This document shows, one piece after another, positions 14,571-23,681 of a DNA stretch of 64,000 nt. Under the pieces are notes generated by a model. It saw only the letters and a program-made list of their open reading frames with translations, ran no database searches and had not been told where the DNA came from. Numbering within the stretch: position 1 is the stretch's first letter; each line of letters begins with the position of its first letter. This DNA comes from Sphingomonas pruni NBRC 15498 (GTDB lineage: Bacteria > Pseudomonadota > Alphaproteobacteria > Sphingomonadales > Sphingomonadaceae), in assembly GCF_001598455.1 (NCBI RefSeq), contig NZ_BCYZ01000006.1, positions 61,480 to 125,479 on the forward strand. Direction: 5' to 3'. The position numbers and the translations under genes were made by a program.

Positions 14571-17114
14571 ATGATGATCGAACGCCGCGAAATGATGAAA
14601 TTGACCGGCGGCGTGTTTGCCGCCGCCGCTTTTCCGGCGACTGCCGAACGCCGCACGGCCGGACCGGCCTTGGACCCATCCGGTCCCGATACGGGGCCGC
14701 CCGTTGCCGGTAGGGCTAGCGACGTTGGAAGCAACCTTCGCGCAAATATTCTGGCGACTGGCCTGGCAGACGAGTTGACAATAATGTCGATGCCGGCAGG
14801 TACCGACATGATCGCCACGTCCGGCTTCTCGGCAAAGGGCCTGGGCCATGCGTGGTACAAGCTGCTCGATCCGGTGTCCGATGCGGCCGACTATGCCGCG
14901 CTGTCGACACCCAACACTGTGCAGGCCAGCGGACAAGGCGTCTGGTGGTTCGAAATGGCGAATTCGAGGCGCGCCGTGCTCGCCGAGCCCGAGCCGGACG
15001 CGGCTGCGTTCGGCGCAATCGGTGACGCGGTGTACAATGCAACGACCGGATTGTGGAGCGGCACGGATAACACTTCGGCCCTACAAAGCTGGCTGGATTA
15101 CTGCACCTATGTCGGGAAATGTCGTGGCCGGATCGGCCCGGGCGCGTTCCTTCACACGGCGACACTGCACGGCGGATATGGCGACAAATTCGTCACTACC
15201 AATATCGTCGGAGCCGGCCCACGCTACGGCGGCGAGTCCAACTTTACGGGCACCGCGCTCGTCAACAATTTCAGCGATCGCCCGGCCGTCAACTATGCCG
15301 GTCAACGAAACGGCAGTTTCAAGGCGATCTCGCTGATCGGCAGCTTCTTCAAGTATATCCTCGAAAGCAAGGTCGCCAGTGTTTTGGTGGCACCATCGTT
15401 CGATGATACAGTGATGCGTAACTGGCTGCCACCAACCGCTGACCCACGCGCGCTCAATCGCTACTCCACTTATGCGGGATTCACGGTCGACGGATTCAAC
15501 GACAATCGCGGCGCGATCTACGGTACCGACCCCGAAACCGGTAGCGCCTATACAACCTACGTCACGCCGACCTGGCCCGCCTGGACCGGGCTCGCGGCCG
15601 GGCGCGGAACTAAGGCTCTCAGCTCTGGGTTGACGATCGATGCCGACTTTCGCGGATTCGGAGCGGCTTGGATTGTCCACCCGGGTAATACCGATGGCAA
15701 CGGCGACTTCATCGAAATCATCCGCGCCGGTGTGGATTATTGCGTCTACGGAGGGTCCTATTGTCAGTCGCAGGGTAGGAACAATCGCATCGGCTACCTG
15801 AGAGGCGGCACGACCTTTTGCGCGATCACGACTAATCGCCACGGAACGCGAAACGGAAGGCTCGGAGGGACGATCGAAAGCTGCTCCTTCTCCGGTCTGA
15901 TGAGATTGATGGAAATCCACACAATCTCGATCGTCACCTCGACCATCTTTCAACAGGTCTATATCGAAAGCGGTTGGCAGATTGGCACCTGCAGCGGGGC
16001 GACATCGAACGAAGGCGAGATTGTCCTTGCCTCGCCGACCATAGATCTCGGCCTATTGGACAAGCATGGACGTGGGGTTCCCCCTTTTGTGTGGGGCCAT
16101 CCGACCAACGCGCTAGGTACAACGGCGGGTCTTCGCATCCAAAGCGGGTCAATCACCGACTTTCCCTATGTCCTGGATTTTCGTACGACCAACCTACGCC
16201 TCGACGGTGTGTCGATCGGATCATCGCGCCTTGGTACCAACGGCCCGGCGACGGTCCCGCCATTCATGGCCCACGTCGCCAACGCCACGCTTAGCGTTAC
16301 CGTGCCCGCTTTGAACGGCAGGCGCACCGAGCATCATTTCTACGCCGGCATGCGCGATCTCAGCACCGGCAGGTTCGTTGGGCAGTTTCTCATCGATACG
16401 ATAACCCAAATAATGGGCACGCGTGAAACGGGATTGCCGATCTGGTGTCGCGGCGTGCAGCCTGCGGGCACCGCACCGTTCGAGGTCGTCTCCGGTCTTC
16501 CTCAGCCCGGCTTGCTGCATCCAACCGACTTGACGGTAAGCTCTGACACCACGCAACTGGCCGGTGATCCTGATCCCATCCGTCTCCGGCTCGAAGGGAA
16601 TATCGGTGCGAACAACGCGGCGTTGTTCCATTTTCAGGGCGGCGTCGCCGGGTCGGTGATCCGGCATGACAAAAGCGGGACGGTCTTCGCGATCTATCAC
16701 TATGATAGCGCGATCGGCGCGTTCAAGGCGCGAGCCCTCAACAATTATCGACTGGTCGGGGGTCGGTACCAATTTTTTGACGGCATGGTGATGGATCCGA
16801 CCGACACTTTCAGCTGCTACTATTCGGGTTTCTCAACGCCGACGCTGCCGTCATTTGCGAGTTTCGCGCGGGACAGCGCAAAGGTAACCGCGTTCCAGCG
16901 CGGCACGGGCGCACCCCTCGATGCGAGCGAAGTGGCCGATGGTGACCGCATCTTCGTCAATCCGAACATCGACACGCATCTTCTTCATACGCAAAACCTG
17001 ATTTCGGCACTCGATCTCACGGCCAAGACGCTCGAATTACCAGCAGGCGCTGCGGGCAGTGCCACGCGCCAGAGAATATACGGGTTGTTCCGCGCGCCGC
17101 CAGCGAATTTGTGA
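14571..17114 (+). CDS. Tat-exported right-handed beta-helix protein (pectate-lyase-like fold)
   Basis: The 847-aa protein starts with a Tat-like signal (ERREMMKLTGGVFAAAAFP, twin Arg at about 5-6), so it is probably exported folded. Around 142-165 it has AFGAIGDAVYNATTGLWSG followed by DNTSALQSWLD, the opening of Pectate_lyase_3/beta-helix domains that act on or bind polysaccharide. The rest is rich in short Gly/Asn/Thr turns, as expected of a solenoid. It is alone on its strand between an IS remnant and the polysaccharide genes. A depolymerase, lyase or spike-like role is likely, but no catalytic residues can be named. Confidence 0.65.
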   Translation: MMIERREMMKLTGGVFAAAAFPATAERRTAGPALDPSGPDTGPPVAGRASDVGSNLRANILATGLADELTIMSMPAGTDMIATSGFSAKGLGHAWYKLLDPVSDAADYAALSTPNTVQASGQGVWWFEMANSRRAVLAEPEPDAAAFGAIGDAVYNATTGLWSGTDNTSALQSWLDYCTYVGKCRGRIGPGAFLHTATLHGGYGDKFVTTNIVGAGPRYGGESNFTGTALVNNFSDRPAVNYAGQRNGSFKAISLIGSFFKYILESKVASVLVAPSFDDTVMRNWLPPTADPRALNRYSTYAGFTVDGFNDNRGAIYGTDPETGSAYTTYVTPTWPAWTGLAAGRGTKALSSGLTIDADFRGFGAAWIVHPGNTDGNGDFIEIIRAGVDYCVYGGSYCQSQGRNNRIGYLRGGTTFCAITTNRHGTRNGRLGGTIESCSFSGLMRLMEIHTISIVTSTIFQQVYIESGWQIGTCSGATSNEGEIVLASPTIDLGLLDKHGRGVPPFVWGHPTNALGTTAGLRIQSGSITDFPYVLDFRTTNLRLDGVSIGSSRLGTNGPATVPPFMAHVANATLSVTVPALNGRRTEHHFYAGMRDLSTGRFVGQFLIDTITQIMGTRETGLPIWCRGVQPAGTAPFEVVSGLPQPGLLHPTDLTVSSDTTQLAGDPDPIRLRLEGNIGANNAALFHFQGGVAGSVIRHDKSGTVFAIYHYDSAIGAFKARALNNYRLVGGRYQFFDGMVMDPTDTFSCYYSGFSTPTLPSFASFARDSAKVTAFQRGTGAPLDASEVADGDRIFVNPNIDTHLLHTQNLISALDLTAKTLELPAGAAGSATRQRIYGLFRAPPANL

Positions 17115-17693
17115 TGTCCGGGATTGTCAGGCGCACGTGCAGCAGTGCTCTCTGCCTTGGACGACGCGATCGGCCATCGTTTCGCCTCAGATGAAATTTT
17201 TTCGTATTTTTCGACGTGAGGAACGTATCGCGTTCCAGTTTCATCGGCGGCGATCGATGAGTTGAGCACTGTCAACGAGCGGAAACGCGCGCTGTTTGCA
17301 AACCTTCGCGGCATTCTAAGGCTGCGGCGGTGCTCTGCGCGCTAGGTATACGCATTGCCCGAATGCCGTCTTGTCACCAGTAAGAGGGGGCGCCGATCCA
17401 GCCTTCGGTCGACGCCGTACTGCGGCGGATGCCGCAACCGGCGCAGCGTGAGCGTCGTCACGTGATCGGCCGGTGTCTTAATCGCGGCAGGCCTTTTCTG
17501 GTCCCAATCGTGATCCTAGCAGTGGCTAGCCACCGCTGACGCCGACATAATTCTTCCGTCGTCTTCACACCTTCCTAATCCTTCAAAGCGCGATGCCCAA
17601 CTCATCTCTTAAGGTGCGCTGGTTCATGCCGTCCGGCTACTATGCGTCGGATGCTGTGCCGTCCGGAAATGTTTACGGTGAAGCCCCGAGGGG
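17115..17693. other. Intergenic region with small palindromes
   Basis: The 579 bp between the beta-helix gene and the epimerase stop hold no gene I can support. A perfect 12-bp palindrome, GTGGCTAGCCAC, lies at about 17522-17533, and GGAACG...CGTTCC is found near 17219-17235. Either could be an operator or part of a terminator. Neither is followed by a clear T-run. Confidence 0.5.
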
Positions 17694-18692
17694 TCAGACC
17701 CCGTGATATTCCCGGTACCATGATACGAAGTTCGGCACGCCGACCTCGATCGGGGTCGTCGGGCTGAACCCCAAATCGCGTTCGATCGCGCTGATATCGG
17801 CATAAGTCGCGGGTACGTCGCCGGGCTGCATCGGCTGGTAATCGCGGATCGCCTTCACGCCACAAGCCTGCTCGATCAGGTCGATCATCTTGCCCAGCTC
17901 TTCGGAGCGATGGTTGCCGATATTGTAGATGGCGTGCGGCGTGCGGCTGCCCCCGGCCTTTTCCTCGCCATCGTCCTTGGGCGCCGAATCGAGGCACGAG
18001 ACCACACCAGTGACGATATCCTCAATATAGGTGAAGTCGCGGCGCATATCGCCATTGTTGAACACCGGGATCGGGCGGCCCTCGAGAATCGCCTTGGTGA
18101 AGATCCACATCGCCATGTCGGGGCGGCCCCAGGGACCATAGACGGTGAAGAAACGCAGGCCGGTCTGCGGCAGGCGATAAAGGCTGGCATAGGTCTCGCT
18201 CATCAACTCGTCGGCCTTCTTGGTCGCGGCGTAGAGGGAGAGCGGATGGTCGACGCGATCCTCGACGCGGAAGGGGAGCGTGTCATTGCCGCCATAGACC
18301 GACGAGGACGAGGCGTAGATCAAGTGTTCGAGCTTCCGATGCCGAGCGATCTCCATCATGTTGAGATGGCCGACCAGGTTCGACTGGACATAGGCGCGAG
18401 GGTTGTCGATCGAATAACGGACGCCCGCCTGCGCCCCCAAATGGACGATGCGGTCGAATTCCTTGCCCGCCAGCGCTGCCTCGAGCGCTTCGTGATCGGC
18501 GAAATCGACCTGGACGAATTCGAACCGGTTGGTGTTGAGCGCCTGGATCAGTGCAACGCGGTCGCGCTTGAGCTCGACCGAATAATAATCGTTGAGATTG
18601 TCGATCCCGATCACGATGTCGCCGCGAGCGAGCAGCCTGCGGATCACCCAACTGCCGATGAAGCCGGCCGCGCCGGTGACGAGTACGCGCAT
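17694..18692 (-). CDS. NAD-dependent epimerase, probable UDP-glucuronate 4-epimerase
   Basis: The 332-aa extended SDR protein starts MRVLVTGAAGFIGSWVIRRL (GxxGxxG) and has the catalytic YAATKKADEL (YxxxK) near 148-157, with SSSSVYGGN before it. The GIDNLNDYYSVELKRDR segment is typical of UDP-glucuronate 4-epimerases (CapI/LspL/GAE), which make UDP-galacturonate. It ends a two-gene minus-strand unit, 10 bp behind a nucleotide-sugar dehydrogenase that could supply a uronate. Confidence 0.85.
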   Translation of the reverse strand: MRVLVTGAAGFIGSWVIRRLLARGDIVIGIDNLNDYYSVELKRDRVALIQALNTNRFEFVQVDFADHEALEAALAGKEFDRIVHLGAQAGVRYSIDNPRAYVQSNLVGHLNMMEIARHRKLEHLIYASSSSVYGGNDTLPFRVEDRVDHPLSLYAATKKADELMSETYASLYRLPQTGLRFFTVYGPWGRPDMAMWIFTKAILEGRPIPVFNNGDMRRDFTYIEDIVTGVVSCLDSAPKDDGEEKAGGSRTPHAIYNIGNHRSEELGKMIDLIEQACGVKAIRDYQPMQPGDVPATYADISAIERDLGFSPTTPIEVGVPNFVSWYREYHGV

Positions 18693-18702
18693 GAATTTAC
18701 TC

Positions 18703-19950
18703 CTAAAGCGTCCAGCGCGCTGTGCCGGTCATTTCGGGGACGCCGTTCTTGATATCGGCAAACAGGCCGCCTGGGGCGACCAATTGAGCCAGTCCGCCGT
18801 CCATTTCGAGGTATGTCCGGTGCGGAACCGCAAGCACCACGAGGTCGTAGCGGCGGCTCAACGCGTCGCCGTCGAGCGTAATGCCATATTCGTGCGTCGC
18901 CTCGGCCGGGTCGGCCATAGGGTCGTGGACAGTGACGTTATGGCCAAGCGTGTCGAGCGCGGTGACCAGTTCCGCCACTTTCGAGTTGCGCAGGTCGGGA
19001 ACATTTTCCTTGAAGGTCAGCCCCAGGATCAGTGCCGACCCCGCCTTGCCGGCGCGGGCATGGATCCGTTCGGCGACCCACCGCGACATGTCGTCATTTG
19101 TGTCGCGCCCGGCCAGGATGACGCGAGGGTCGTGACCGAGCTGTTCGGCGAGATGGCTGAGATAATAAGGATCGACGCCGATACAGTGGCCGCCGACCAG
19201 GCCCGGCTGAAAGGGCAGGAAGTTCCACTTGGTCTTGGCCGCCGCCAGCACGTCCCACACCGACAGGTCGATCGCGCCGAAGATCCGCGCGATCTCGTTC
19301 ATGAAGGCGATATTGATGTCGCGCTGCGCATTCTCGATCGCCTTGGCCGCCTCGGCAGCCTTGATCGACGCCGCCCGGAACACGCCAGCGGAGGTGACCT
19401 TGCCGTAAATCGCCTCGAGCCGATCGGTCGTCGCGTCGTCCTCGCCGGCGATGACCTTGACAATACGGTCGACCGTGTGTTCCCGATCGCCGGGATTGAT
19501 ACGCTCGGGCGAATAGCCGAGCGTGAAGTCGCGGCTGCGCACAAGTTCGGAGACCTTCTCGATCTCCGGCCCGCAAATCTGCTCGGTCACACCAGGATAG
19601 ACGGTGCTCTCGTAGATGATCGTGGGCCGTTCGGCAGGGTCGATCATCCCGGCGACCATCCGGGTCGCGCCCATCACCGCGCCGAGATCGGGGCGCTTGT
19701 CGGCATCGATCGGGGTGGGGACGGTGACGATATAGGCGCTCGCCGCCGGGCACGCCGACGGGTCCGAAGTGTAATTGAGAGTCGAAGCGGCGAGCGTGGC
19801 TTCGTCGATTTCCCCCGTACGGTCATGGCCCTGCGACAGTTCGGCAATGCGGCCGGTATCGATGTCGATACCCCAGACCTCGAAATGACGCGAGAGCGCT
19901 ATTGCTAAAGGCAGGCCAACATAGCCCAGGCCGACGACGACAAGCTTCAC
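18703..19950 (-). CDS. Nucleotide sugar dehydrogenase (TviB/WbpO-like UDP-HexNAc 6-dehydrogenase)
   Basis: The 415-aa protein has an NAD Rossmann start (KLVVVGLGYVGLPLAIALS), the middle domain ending in LPFQPGLVGGHCIGVDPYYLS (catalytic Cys in GGHCIGVDPYY) and a C-terminal UDP-binding domain (LGLTFKENVPDLRNSK). The FQPGLVGGHCIGVDPYYL form is typical of TviB/WbpO-type UDP-GalNAc/GlcNAc dehydrogenases. The GTG at 19950 has AAGGAG 5 nt upstream and is preferred to a longer ATG start. It probably feeds a HexNAcA donor into the polysaccharide pathway; exact sugar specificity is uncertain. Confidence 0.87.
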   Translation of the reverse strand: MKLVVVGLGYVGLPLAIALSRHFEVWGIDIDTGRIAELSQGHDRTGEIDEATLAASTLNYTSDPSACPAASAYIVTVPTPIDADKRPDLGAVMGATRMVAGMIDPAERPTIIYESTVYPGVTEQICGPEIEKVSELVRSRDFTLGYSPERINPGDREHTVDRIVKVIAGEDDATTDRLEAIYGKVTSAGVFRAASIKAAEAAKAIENAQRDINIAFMNEIARIFGAIDLSVWDVLAAAKTKWNFLPFQPGLVGGHCIGVDPYYLSHLAEQLGHDPRVILAGRDTNDDMSRWVAERIHARAGKAGSALILGLTFKENVPDLRNSKVAELVTALDTLGHNVTVHDPMADPAEATHEYGITLDGDALSRRYDLVVLAVPHRTYLEMDGGLAQLVAPGGLFADIKNGVPEMTGTARWTL

Positions 19951-20082
19951 ACGCGCTCCTTCGTAACGCCGGATCGGATGAGCGCGCGCGGCACATGCCT
20001 CCTCCGGACTACCGGCCCTTAGCGGGGAAGCCGACAACGGCCAAGCTGGCTTGAATACCGCGTCTCGGCTAGCGACCCGGGG

Positions 20083-21051
20083 ATGATCAAGTCGTTAAGG
20101 CCCTTGCTCGCTATCGCCCTGATCGCTGCCGCGCCGTCCGCCGACTACCAGGCGACCCTGGTCGTACGCGGGCTGCTGCAGCAGGACACCGCCGTCGCGA
20201 CGATCGGGTATCGTCTGGCGACCACCAATGTCGATCTCTGCGCCGAGCATATGGTCGACAGCGGCATGCTCATCGAGACATTGAGCCAATATGGCGCAGC
20301 GTTCCGGCCGGCCGCGCGGCAGGTACTCGGGCTTACCGACGGACCGACCGTCGCGCTGGTCGTCGCGGGATCTCCGGCAGAGCGCGCCGGGCTCAAGCGC
20401 GGAGACGTGCTCGTCGATGCCGACGGCACGCCGTTCGCGGCGGCACCGCCAGATTCATCCTATGGCCGATTCGCCGGCGTCGAGGCCGCGATGACCGCGC
20501 TCGATACTGCACTGGCCGACGGAAAAGCGCGCCTGACGGTCGACCGGAACGGACAGCGGCTGACGGTCGACCTGATCGGTACCCTCGCCTGCAAGGCGCG
20601 GTTCCAGCTAGTGCCAGGCGATTACGCCGATGCGGTGGCGAACGGAACGTGGGTGCAATTGTCGACGCGGATGGCCGGATTCGCGACGACTCCCGACGAG
20701 CTGGCCGCGATCCTGGCGCACGAACTCGCGCACAATGCGCTAGGGCATCGCAAGGCCGCTCCAAAAATCCAGCGTTTGCATGAACTTCAGGCCGACCGGT
20801 TAATGCCCTATCTGATGGTGCGGGCAGGATTTGATCCCGGTGCGGCGGTCGCTTTATGGCGCCGGTTCCAGGCACAGCGGCTTGGCGGCTTGTTTCCGAG
20901 TGCGACGCACCCAGCGTGGTCGGACCGCGTGTGCGCCGTTGAAATCGAACGCGCGCGGATCGCCGACCTGGTGTCCCGGGGCAACACGGTCCTTCCACCA
21001 GACGATCTGAAGTCACGACGAAGCCCGGATAAAGTTGCTGTAGATCAATAG
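20083..21051 (+). CDS. Exported M48-type metalloprotease with PDZ domain
   Basis: The 322-aa protein has a signal peptide (residues 1-20, LLAIALIAAAPSA), a PDZ-like module at about 88-165 (VALVVAGSPAERAGLKRGDV) and an M48-like zinc site ILAHELAHNALGH (HExxH) at about 210-222, with LHELQADRL providing the downstream Glu ligand. It would cleave or quality-control proteins in the periplasm. It is divergent from the sugar dehydrogenase with 132 bp between them. The order PDZ then protease is less common than protease alone. Confidence 0.85.
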   Translation: MIKSLRPLLAIALIAAAPSADYQATLVVRGLLQQDTAVATIGYRLATTNVDLCAEHMVDSGMLIETLSQYGAAFRPAARQVLGLTDGPTVALVVAGSPAERAGLKRGDVLVDADGTPFAAAPPDSSYGRFAGVEAAMTALDTALADGKARLTVDRNGQRLTVDLIGTLACKARFQLVPGDYADAVANGTWVQLSTRMAGFATTPDELAAILAHELAHNALGHRKAAPKIQRLHELQADRLMPYLMVRAGFDPGAAVALWRRFQAQRLGGLFPSATHPAWSDRVCAVEIERARIADLVSRGNTVLPPDDLKSRRSPDKVAVDQ

Positions 21052-21121
21052 ACTCGGGGCGCAATCCGGGTGTAACGCGCCGTAAAACCGTGCCGCAGCG
21101 ACTTTAAGGGGAATTCGTCAT

Positions 21122-22420
21122 ATGCTGATGAGCCGGGCCGAGGCCGCGACGCGCCCGCGATCGAGCATCTTCGAGTCGTTCCGCGTCGAAGCCTTCGCGG
21201 TGCTCGTGCTCGCCGTGCTCGTGCCGAGCATGGTGATCAGCCGGCCGTTGCTTCTCGACAATCCCAATGCGGCGACGCTGATCGGCGGGGTCGATAGCGT
21301 GATGCTCGGCGCGGCAATCGGGGCGATCCTCGGCCTGTTCCTGCTGCGCCGCGTGACCGCTTTCCCGGGCAGCCGCGTGTTCAGCTACATCGTCCCCACC
21401 TACGCCACATCCTATGGACTGGTGTTCGCGGCCTTCTTCTTTCTTCGTCTCGACTATAGCCGCGCCTATCTCGGCATCTCAGTTGCGCTTGCGGCGATGA
21501 CGTCATACGCGATCCATTTCTATCTGCTGCGCGCGACGACCAAACCCTTTTACATCGTGCCCTTCGGCAAAACCGCGGCACTGACCGAGCTGCCCAATGT
21601 CGAATGGATCCCGCTGTCCGAGCCGGTCATACCGTCGGGCCGCGAGGCGGTGATCGTCGCCGATCTGCGGTACGATCATGACGACGATTGGGAACGCATG
21701 CTAGCCGAGGCGGCGGTCAAGGGCCATCCCGTCTACCACGTCAAGCAGATCCGCGAATCGCTGACCGGACGCGTGTCGATCGAGCATCTGTCGGAAAACA
21801 GCTTCGGATCGCTGCTCCCCAACCTAGCTTATCGCAAGATGAAGCGCGGTATTGACCTGTTGCTGACGCTTATCTTCCTGCCGATCCTGATCGTACCGAT
21901 GCTGGTAGTGGCGCTACTGGTAAAGCTCGATTCGAAGGGACCCGCGCTCTTCAAACAGGAGCGCATGGGCTATCGCGGCCGGCCGTTCATGGTGTGGAAG
22001 TTCCGCACGATGCGGGAATGCACACCCGAGGAAGCGGCGCGCGAGGGGTTCATCACCAATGACGGTGACGACCGGATCACCCGGCTCGGCCGCTTCCTGC
22101 GCCGGACGCGGATCGATGAGCTGCCGCAAATGTGGAACATCATCAAGGGCGAGATGAGCTGGATCGGCCCGCGGCCCGAAGCGGTGGCGCTGTCGAGCTG
22201 GTACGAGCAGGAAATCCCCTTTTATTCATATCGCCATATCGTGCGTCCGGGCATCAGCGGCTGGGCGCAGGTCAACCAGGGACATGTCGCCGACCTTGCA
22301 TCGGTCCATTACAAGCTCAACTACGACTTCTTCTACATCAAGCACTTTTCCGGCTGGCTCGACCTGCTGATCCTGTTGAAGACGGTCGGAACGGTGGTCA
22401 GCGGGTTCGGGGCGAAATAG
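21122..22420 (+). CDS. Priming sugar transferase (polyprenyl glycosylphosphotransferase)
   Basis: The 432-aa protein has four hydrophobic N-terminal segments (about 20-140), a short soluble part, then the bacterial sugar transferase domain from about 238 (KRGIDLLLTLIFLPILIVP, KFRTMRE, RLGRFLRRTRIDELPQMWN, GEMSWIGPRPE, YRHIVRPGISGWAQV). It transfers a sugar-1-phosphate to undecaprenyl phosphate and starts repeat-unit assembly, comparable to SpsB/GelB. The start is ATG with AAGGGG upstream (in-frame ATGs at 21122 and 21128). It is convergent with wecC, 9 bp away. Confidence 0.93.
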   Translation: MLMSRAEAATRPRSSIFESFRVEAFAVLVLAVLVPSMVISRPLLLDNPNAATLIGGVDSVMLGAAIGAILGLFLLRRVTAFPGSRVFSYIVPTYATSYGLVFAAFFFLRLDYSRAYLGISVALAAMTSYAIHFYLLRATTKPFYIVPFGKTAALTELPNVEWIPLSEPVIPSGREAVIVADLRYDHDDDWERMLAEAAVKGHPVYHVKQIRESLTGRVSIEHLSENSFGSLLPNLAYRKMKRGIDLLLTLIFLPILIVPMLVVALLVKLDSKGPALFKQERMGYRGRPFMVWKFRTMRECTPEEAAREGFITNDGDDRITRLGRFLRRTRIDELPQMWNIIKGEMSWIGPRPEAVALSSWYEQEIPFYSYRHIVRPGISGWAQVNQGHVADLASVHYKLNYDFFYIKHFSGWLDLLILLKTVGTVVSGFGAK

Positions 22421-22429
22421 CCGGGGAAT

Positions 22430-23680
22430 TCAGCTCGGCCAGAGGCCACGCGTGTCGTAGATCGCCTTGCCCGCGCGCCGATTGGCGGGGACCCCTCGGA
22501 ATTCATGATGATCGACTAGCACGACGAGCACTTCGCACTCGTGGAGTGCCTGGTCGAGCGTCACCTTGGTCGCGCCGGTGCCGTCGAACGCCGGCGGCAA
22601 TGCATCGATATGCGGTTCGACCACGCGGACGCGGTCGCCATATTTCCTTGCCAGTTTGATCGCGATTTCGAGCGCTGGGCTTTCGCGCAGATCGTCGATA
22701 TTGGCCTTGAACGACAAGCCCAGGCACGCGATCGCGGCATCGGGGTGCGCGTCGGCGAGCGCGGCGGTGCGCGCAAAGACGTAATGCGCCTTGCCGTCAT
22801 TGACCTCGCGCGCGGTGCGGATCAGCCGAGCATTTTCGGGGTCGCTGTCGACGATGAACCAGGGGTCGACCGCGATGCAATGCCCACCGACACCCGGCCC
22901 GGGCTGAAGAATGTTGACGCGGGGGTGGCGGTTGGCCAGCCGGATGACTTCCCAGACGTCGAGATCGAGCGTGTCGCAGACTACCGACAATTCGTTAGCG
23001 AAGGCGATGTTGACGTCGCGGAACGAGTTTTCGACCAATTTGCACATTTCCGCGGCCCGCGCGGTGGTCGCGATACACTCGCCGGCGACGAACCCCTGGT
23101 AGAAATCCACCGCGCGTTCGGCACAAGCGGCGCTGAGCCCGCCGATCGACCGGTCGTTGCTGACCAATTCCTCGAGAATCTTTCCGGGCAACACGCGTTC
23201 GGGACAATAAGCGATACAGACGTCGCTCGGCGCGTCGCTGCCGTCGGGGAATGTGAGATCGGGGCGCGCTTCCCTGAGCACGTCGCGGACCGCCTCGGTA
23301 GTGCCGACCGGGCAAGTCGATTCGACGATCACCAGGCTGCCCTTGCCCACCGCCGGTGCGATCGAGCGTGTCGCGGCGAGGACATATTTGATGTCGGGCG
23401 CGTGATTGTCGGTGAACGGCGTCGGCACCGCGATCACGAATACGTCGCTGGACTCGGGAGCGAGCGCCGCGCGCAGCGAGCCCATTGCGACCATCTCATG
23501 CACCAGAGATTCGAGATTGGCTTCCTCGATATGAATGCGGCCGGCATTGATCGTCTCGACAACGTGCGGGCTGATGTCGATGCCCAACACCGATGCGCCG
23601 CTGCGCGCGATCACCGCGGCGGTGGGCAGGCCGATATAGCCGAGGCCCACGACGCAGACGCGCAGAATGCTGGCGCTCAT
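22430..23680 (-). CDS. wecC: UDP-N-acetyl-D-mannosamine dehydrogenase
   Basis: The 416-aa protein has an NAD site VCVVGLGYIGLPTAAVIA, ESTCPVGTTEAV, LQPGPGVGGHCIAVDPWFIV (catalytic Cys) and a C-terminal LGLSFKANIDDLRESPA. The PGPGVGGHCIAVDPWF form is typical of WecC, which oxidises UDP-ManNAc to UDP-ManNAcA. The wecB-like epimerase lies 1 bp upstream, which supports the assignment. Length is normal. Confidence 0.92.
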   Translation of the reverse strand: MSASILRVCVVGLGYIGLPTAAVIARSGASVLGIDISPHVVETINAGRIHIEEANLESLVHEMVAMGSLRAALAPESSDVFVIAVPTPFTDNHAPDIKYVLAATRSIAPAVGKGSLVIVESTCPVGTTEAVRDVLREARPDLTFPDGSDAPSDVCIAYCPERVLPGKILEELVSNDRSIGGLSAACAERAVDFYQGFVAGECIATTARAAEMCKLVENSFRDVNIAFANELSVVCDTLDLDVWEVIRLANRHPRVNILQPGPGVGGHCIAVDPWFIVDSDPENARLIRTAREVNDGKAHYVFARTAALADAHPDAAIACLGLSFKANIDDLRESPALEIAIKLARKYGDRVRVVEPHIDALPPAFDGTGATKVTLDQALHECEVLVVLVDHHEFRGVPANRRAGKAIYDTRGLWPS

Positions 23681-23681
23681 C

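Noticed and set aside
17522..17533. GTGGCTAGCCAC palindrome as a terminator or operator
   Set aside because: It has no following T-run and no nearby promoter pattern; kept only as a note in the intergenic entry.
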